From the NCBI GenBank assembly GCA_014377795.1, contig JACMOY010000403.1, positions 1 through 7,307 of the forward strand: DNA of 7,307 nt. Direction: 5' to 3'. Positions 1 through 7,307 of the stretch are shown one piece after another. Every line of letters begins with the position of its first letter. Position 1 is the first letter of the stretch. The notes under the pieces were generated by a model. That model searched no databases, was not told the DNA's origin, and saw only the letters and a list, made by a program, of their open reading frames with translations. The stretch is from Actinomycetota bacterium. GTDB taxonomy: Bacteria; Actinomycetota; Actinomycetes; Actinomycetales; Angustibacteraceae. A program made the translations under genes and the position numbers.

Positions 1-3549
<3,549 letters not shown>

Positions 3550-3553
<4 letters not shown>

Positions 3554-4632
3554 GCGCCCTCCAGTCCCTGTGGGCGCGGCTGACGGCGACGCCGGCCTGG
3601 CGGGCGTGGCAGCGGTACGGCCAGGCCCGGGGCGCGGTCCTCGCCGGCGGCATCGCCTACCTCGGGTTCTTCTCGATGATCCCCGCGCTGATCCTGGGCT
3701 TCACCGTCTTCGGCTTCGTGCTGCGTGGTCAGCCGGACCTGTTCGACCGGGTCGTCGCGTCGATCTCACAGACCTTGCCAGGCATCGTCAAGGACGCCGC
3801 GCACCCCGACAACGGGCTGATCGACGCGACCAACCCGCCCACCCCCAACGCGCTGACCATCACCGGGGCGATCAGCGTGGTCACGCTGCTGCTGGGTGGG
3901 CTCGGCTGGCTGGACGCGCTGCGTGAGGGGGTGCGCGCCGTCTTCGGTCAGCCGCCGCTGAAGGTCAACCCGGTCAAGGGCAAGCTGGTCGACCTCGGGG
4001 TGCTCGCGACGCTCGGCCTGGCGGTGCTGGCCTCCGGCGTTCTGTCGACCGTGGTCAACGCCGCCGGCCCGTGGCTGCTCGGCCTCGTCGGGATCGACCA
4101 GACCACGGTGATCGGCACCGTCGCGCTGAGCGCGGCCGCGATCGTCGTCGTGTTCGTCGTCGACGTGGTCATCATGCTCGTGGTGCTGCGTGTGCTCAGC
4201 GGGGTCGCCCTGCCGCGCGCCGACCTGATGCAGGGGGCGGTCGTGGGCGCCCTCGGCCTCGGTGTCCTGAAGCTGACCAGCGGGCTGCTGCTCAAGAGCG
4301 CGGCCAACAAGCCTCTGCTGGCCTCGTTCGCCGTCATCATCGGGTTGCTGGTGCTGATCAACCTGATCAGCCGGATCATGCTGCTGGCCGCCGCGTGGGC
4401 GGCCACGACCGCGGACGACCGCGGGCACCTGGCCGCCGGGCCGCTCGAGGCGGGGTCGGCGTCCGTGGCGCCGCTGGGGCCGCGCGAGGACACCCTGCCG
4501 TCGTTCGGTCAACGCTCGACCGACCGGGTGGCTGTGGCCGCCGGCGCGGTGATCGGGGTCATCGCCGCGCTGGGCGTGCGGACCGCGCGGCGCGGGCTGC
4601 ACGCAGCTGTCGCTGCCGTGCGTGGGCGCTGA
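3550..4632 (+). CDS. YihY/virulence factor BrkB family integral membrane protein
   Basis: A 360-residue polytopic inner-membrane protein. The first segment (about 35-58) contains AYLGFFSMIPALILG, the characteristic YihY/BrkB opening. Further hydrophobic segments lie at about 101-121, 149-172, 187-213, 228-248 and 257-285, plus a final one at about 327-343 followed by an Arg-rich tail. The ALREGVRAVFG block after segment 2 and the INLISRIMLLAAAWAAT block in segment 6 also fit the family. The polar stretch from about 286 to 326 is probably cytoplasmic linker. Function is unknown: BrkB was linked to serum resistance in Bordetella, and some members were wrongly called ribonuclease BN. The GTG start overlaps the upstream stop (GTGA) and has a good Shine-Dalgarno sequence. 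The last 74 bp overlap the convergent carboxypeptidase gene. Length with the C-terminal extra segment is at the long end for the family. Confidence 0.9.
4559..4632. other. Convergent coding overlap of the yihY-like and carboxypeptidase genes
   Basis: The last 74 bp of the plus-strand membrane protein gene (stop 4630-4632) and of the minus-strand carboxypeptidase gene (stop 4561-4559) are the same DNA. Each encodes a basic C-terminal tail: one ends RTARRGLHAAVAAVRGR, the other RAARAARSARPARR. There is therefore no intergenic space for a terminator between two converging operons. Confidence 0.85.
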
Positions 4633-5794
4633 GCGCCAGCAGCCCGACGACCAGGAACGCCGAGGCGAGCCCGCCGGCTCCGATCCACCGGGCCCACTGG
4701 GTGCCGGGCACCGGGCCGGCCAGGATGGACGCCGAGCGCCGGTCGAGCGCACCGCCCACGGTCACCGGCACCGACGGCTCGACGACGACCCCGCCGCTGC
4801 TCGCGGTGAGGCCGTGCGAGGTGGCCCCGGCGGACGTGACCTCGCCGGGCTCGACCAGGTGGCCGATGGGCCGGGCCTGCGTGCCGTGGGCGAACGCCCA
4901 GTCCAGCATGGCTGCGGTGGGCCGCCAGCTGCGGTCGGCCCGGGCCAGGGCCGTGACCACGTAGGTGCGGCCGCCGCGAGTCGCGGCTCCGACGATGGTC
5001 CAGCGGGCCGCGACGGTGTAGCCGTTCTTGACCCCGACGGCGCCGGGGTAGTTGAACAGCAGCGAGTTGTGGTTCTGGATCTCGTACGAGGTGCGCACCT
5101 TGCCGACCTCGGCCCTGCCCGGGAACCGCACGTGCCTGGTCGCGACCAGCGCGTCGAACGCGGGCAGCCGCAGCGCCGCGCGGGCGATCAGGGCCAGGTC
5201 GTACGCGCTGGTGACCTGGCCGGGAGCGTCCAACCCGCTGGGGTCCTTGACGACCGTGTCCAGCGCCCCCAGGCCGATCGCGTTCTGCTGCATGGCAGCC
5301 ACGGTCTGCTCCACCCCGCCGACACCCCCGGCGACCCGGGCCAGCCCGGTGGCGGCATCGTTGCCGGACGAGAGCATCATCCCCTGCAGCAGCTGCTGCA
5401 CCGAGTAGCTCGAGCCCGGGCTCATCCCGACCTTGGTGCCCTCGACCAGGTCGCCCGGCACCGCGGTGTAGTGCTCGGCGGGGGACAGCAGCGGGATCAC
5501 GGTCAGCGCCGTCAGCATCTTGAGCGTGCTGGCCGGCAGCGCCCGGCCGTGCGGGTTCTGGGCGACCAGCACCGCGCCGGTCGTGGCGTCAGCGAGCAGG
5601 TAGGACGCCGCTGCCAGCTGCGGTGGCGCAGGGACACCGGCCGGCACGTCGTACACGGGGGCGCCGCCGGTCAGGCGCTCGCCACCGACGGGTACGGGCG
5701 GGGTCGTGGTGGCCACCGCGGGCCCGCCCGACGCACTCCAGGTGACCAGTGCCAGCAGCAGGGACGCCGCCGCCCGGCGTCGGGTCGGGCTCAG
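4559..5794 (-). CDS. D-alanyl-D-alanine carboxypeptidase (low-molecular-mass penicillin-binding protein, peptidase S11)
   Basis: Removes the terminal D-alanine from peptidoglycan pentapeptides outside the membrane, limiting cross-linking. With the chosen start the protein has 411 residues: a signal peptide (SPTRRR, then a hydrophobic core to about 28, likely cleavage after AVA), the serine beta-lactamase-type domain, a linker, a C-terminal membrane segment (about 370-390) and an Arg-rich cytoplasmic tail. Motif 1 is STLK (89-92; S89 nucleophile, K92), motif 2 SGN (143-145), motif 3 KNG (256-258) in place of the usual KTG. No ATG, GTG or TTG precedes the signal peptide closely; CTG at 5794-5792 fits best, forming CTGA with the sdhB stop. 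An in-frame GTG at 5863 (434 residues) would add an unlikely long n-region. It is probably cotranscribed with sdhAB and translated by coupling. Function is secure; the start is not. Confidence 0.88.
   Translation of the reverse strand: MSPTRRRAAASLLLALVTWSASGGPAVATTTPPVPVGGERLTGGAPVYDVPAGVPAPPQLAAASYLLADATTGAVLVAQNPHGRALPASTLKMLTALTVIPLLSPAEHYTAVPGDLVEGTKVGMSPGSSYSVQQLLQGMMLSSGNDAATGLARVAGGVGGVEQTVAAMQQNAIGLGALDTVVKDPSGLDAPGQVTSAYDLALIARAALRLPAFDALVATRHVRFPGRAEVGKVRTSYEIQNHNSLLFNYPGAVGVKNGYTVAARWTIVGAATRGGRTYVVTALARADRSWRPTAAMLDWAFAHGTQARPIGHLVEPGEVTSAGATSHGLTASSGGVVVEPSVPVTVGGALDRRSASILAGPVPGTQWARWIGAGGLASAFLVVGLLALSAHARQRQLRAARAARSARPARR
4625..4637. repeat. Perfect inverted repeat over the yihY-like stop codon (possible bidirectional hairpin)
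   Basis: GGCGCT-G-AGCGCC is a perfect palindrome with 6-nt arms, or as RNA a 5-bp GC stem with a TGA loop. The loop is the stop codon of the plus-strand gene. Being symmetrical, it would fold in transcripts from either strand. There is no T-tract on either side, so a terminator role is only a possibility; such short palindromes also arise by chance at this GC content. Confidence 0.35.
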
Positions 5795-6600
5795 GCCTTG
5801 CGGGTGAGCAGCGCCCGCTTCACCTCTTGGATGGCCTTGGTCACCTCGATGCCACGGGGGCACGCCTCGGTGCAGTTGAAGGTGGTGCGGCACCGCCACA
5901 CGCCCTCCTTGTCGTTCAGGATCTCGAGCCGGATGTCTGAGCCCTCGTCGCGGCTGTCGAAGATGAACCGGTGAGCGTTGACGATGGCCGCAGGCCCAAA
6001 GTACTGGCCGTCGGTCCAGAACACGGGACATGAGGACGTACACGCCGCGCACAGGATGCATTTGGTCGTGTCGTCGTACCGCTCGCGCTCCTCCTGGGAC
6101 TGCAGGCGCTCGCGCGAGGGCTGGTTGCCCTTGGTGATCAGGAAGGGCATGACCTCACGGTAGGACTGGAAGAACGGCTCCATGTCGACGACGAGGTCCT
6201 TCTCGATCGGCAGCCCCTTGATCGGCTCGATCGTGATGGGCTTGTCGGGGTTGAGGTCCTTCACCAGCGTCTTGCACGCCAGCCGGTTCTTGCCGTTGAT
6301 CCGCACCGCGTCCGAACCGCACACCCCGTGCGCGCACGAGCGGCGGAAGGTCAAGGTGCCGTCCTGCTCGTACTTGACCGTGTGCAGCGCGTCCAGCACC
6401 CGGTCGGTGCCGTAGACCGTGACGCGGTAGTCCTCCCAGTGCGGCTCGCTGTCGACCTCGGGGTTGTACCGGCGGATCCGCAGGGTGACGTCGAAGCTCG
6501 GCACCGCACCGGCCTCGGGCTTGCCGTGCTGCTCCTTCGCGCGGGCCCGGGCCCTGGCCTCGATGTCGGCGGCGAGCTCGACGGGGGTGTCCAAGCTCAT
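5791..6600 (-). CDS. sdhB: Succinate dehydrogenase iron-sulfur subunit
   Basis: Carries electrons from the SdhA flavin to the quinone site of respiratory complex II at the inner face of the membrane. The 269 residues contain all three cluster sites. The N-terminal [2Fe-2S] site is in SCAHGVCGSD, with C89, C94, D97 and C109; the Asp ligand matches E. coli SdhB D63. In CILCAACTSSCP, C181, C184 and C187 together with C247 bind [4Fe-4S], while C191, C237 and C243 bind [3Fe-4S]. The blocks YFGPAAIVNAHRFIFDSRDE and CRTTFNCTEACPRGIEVTKA closely resemble the mycobacterial Sdh2-type subunit as I remember it. The ATG shares one base with the sdhA stop (TGATG). The stop overlaps the carboxypeptidase start by 4 nt. 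The membrane-anchor genes sdhC and sdhD are presumably upstream of sdhA, beyond the right edge. Confidence 0.97.
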   Translation of the reverse strand: MSLDTPVELAADIEARARARAKEQHGKPEAGAVPSFDVTLRIRRYNPEVDSEPHWEDYRVTVYGTDRVLDALHTVKYEQDGTLTFRRSCAHGVCGSDAVRINGKNRLACKTLVKDLNPDKPITIEPIKGLPIEKDLVVDMEPFFQSYREVMPFLITKGNQPSRERLQSQEERERYDDTTKCILCAACTSSCPVFWTDGQYFGPAAIVNAHRFIFDSRDEGSDIRLEILNDKEGVWRCRTTFNCTEACPRGIEVTKAIQEVKRALLTRKA

Positions 6601-7307
6601 CAGTACTTGCGCTCCATCGGCTCGTACCGCGTCTGCACGACGGGCTTGTAGTCCAGGCGGACGCCAGCCGGGCGACCGTCATCGGTGGGCACGCGGTAGG
6701 CCATCGTGTGCCGCATGTAGTTCACGTCGTCGCGGTGCGCGTAGTCCTCACGGAAGTGACCGCCGCGCGACTCCTTGCGCTCGAGCGCTCCCACGACGAT
6801 GACCTCGGCGAGGTCGAGCAGGAACCCCAGCTCGACAGCCTCGAGCAGGTCGGTGTTGTACCGCATCCCCTTGTCCTGCACCGAGACGTTGCGGTACCGC
6901 TCCTGCAGACCCTGGATGTCGGTCAGCGCCTGCTTGAGTGAGGCCTCGGTGCGGAACACCTGCGCGTTGCGGTCCATCGACTCCTGCAGGGCCTTGCGCA
7001 CCGGGGCCACGCGCTCGCCGTCCGTGCGGCCGCGCATGCCCTCGAGCAACGAGATCGTCGCGGCCTCGGGTGCCTCGGGCAGCTCGACCAGGACAGCGGT
7101 CTGGGCGAAGGTCGCCGCCGCGACACCGGCCCGCTTGCCGAACACGTTGATGTCCAGCAGCGAGTTGGTGCCCAGGCGGTTCGAGCCGTGCACCGACACG
7201 CAGGCGACCTCGCCGGCGGCGTACAGGCCGGGGACGACATCGGTGTTGTTGCGCAGCACCTCGGCGTTGACGTTGGTCGGCACCCCGCCCATCGCGTAGT
7301 GCGCCGT
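6600..7307 (-). CDS. sdhA: Succinate dehydrogenase flavoprotein subunit, C-terminal part (5' end outside the window)
   Basis: Oxidises succinate to fumarate and holds covalent FAD in complex II. Only the last 235 residues plus stop are present; full SdhA has about 580-600, so the FAD-binding N-terminus is beyond the right edge. The fragment opens with TAHYAMGGVPTN, whose His corresponds to a dicarboxylate-binding residue, and continues with LYAAGEVACVSVHGSNRLGTNSLLD, holding a conserved substrate-binding Arg (fragment residue 44) and the FAD-contacting end of the fold. The helical domain and capping C-terminus follow, ending in RLDYKPVVQTRYEP and MERKY. It overlaps sdhB by one base in the same transcription unit. 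No frameshift or missing key residue is seen in the part present. Confidence 0.97.
   Translation of the reverse strand, partial: TAHYAMGGVPTNVNAEVLRNNTDVVPGLYAAGEVACVSVHGSNRLGTNSLLDINVFGKRAGVAAATFAQTAVLVELPEAPEAATISLLEGMRGRTDGERVAPVRKALQESMDRNAQVFRTEASLKQALTDIQGLQERYRNVSVQDKGMRYNTDLLEAVELGFLLDLAEVIVVGALERKESRGGHFREDYAHRDDVNYMRHTMAYRVPTDDGRPAGVRLDYKPVVQTRYEPMERKY
6612..6615 (-). promoter_or_regulatory. Weak ribosome binding site for sdhB
   Basis: On the minus strand GGAG ends 11 nt before the sdhB ATG, inside the last codons of sdhA. The spacing is slightly long, so reinitiation from the overlapping sdhA stop probably contributes. Confidence 0.45.

Noticed and set aside
3766..4752. 328-codon minus-strand open frame opposite the yihY-like gene
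   Set aside because: Composition is His/Gln/Arg/Asp-rich shadow sequence, while the plus strand encodes a clean series of hydrophobic segments of a known family.
4622..5974. 450-codon plus-strand open frame opposite the carboxypeptidase and sdhB genes
   Set aside because: Gly/Arg/Val/Gln-rich with no motif. The minus strand here carries STLK, SGN and all Fe-S cysteine motifs.

Overview
The window is about 7.3 kb of very GC-rich, gene-dense chromosome. Codons overwhelmingly end in G or C, starts include GTG, genes overlap by 1-4 bases, and there is a probable leaderless promoter. The SdhB and TrpRS sequences are of the kind I know from Mycobacterium and Streptomyces. This points to a high-GC Gram-positive actinobacterium (Actinomycetota); I cannot name a genus. 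All seven genes belong to recognised families, and no prophage, transposon, CRISPR array, rRNA or tRNA is visible.

Plus strand, left to right: (1) the 3' nine-tenths of a GH36 alpha-galactosidase gene (1-1980, start outside the window). (2) A 35-nt gap holding a probable promoter whose -35 overlaps the galactosidase stop codon and whose -10 sits 7 nt before the likely trpS ATG, so trpS is probably leaderless. (3) trpS, tryptophanyl-tRNA synthetase (2016-3038). (4) A 2H-phosphoesterase/2'-5' RNA ligase-like gene (3035-3553). (5) A YihY/BrkB-type integral membrane protein (3550-4632). Genes 3-5 are joined by ATGA and GTGA stop/start overlaps and look like one translationally coupled operon.

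Minus strand, from the right edge inward: (6) the C-terminal 235 codons of sdhA (6600-7307, start outside the window). (7) sdhB (5791-6600), overlapping sdhA by one base. (8) A membrane-anchored D-alanyl-D-alanine carboxypeptidase of the DacA/DacC class (4559-5794), whose most plausible start is a rare CTG forming a CTGA overlap with the sdhB stop. The two operons converge, and their last genes overlap tail to tail by 74 bp (4559-4632), with a small perfect palindrome on the yihY-like stop codon.

Functionally this is core metabolism and envelope biology: alpha-galactoside hydrolysis, tRNA-Trp charging with two passenger genes, the succinate dehydrogenase catalytic subunits, and a peptidoglycan-trimming enzyme in the same transcription unit as sdhAB. 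I see no convincing new defence or mobile system. The points worth a second look are the organisation (leaderless promoter, CTG start, convergent coding overlap), a KNG in place of KTG in the carboxypeptidase, and a near-perfect 26-nt in-frame repeat within the galactosidase gene.
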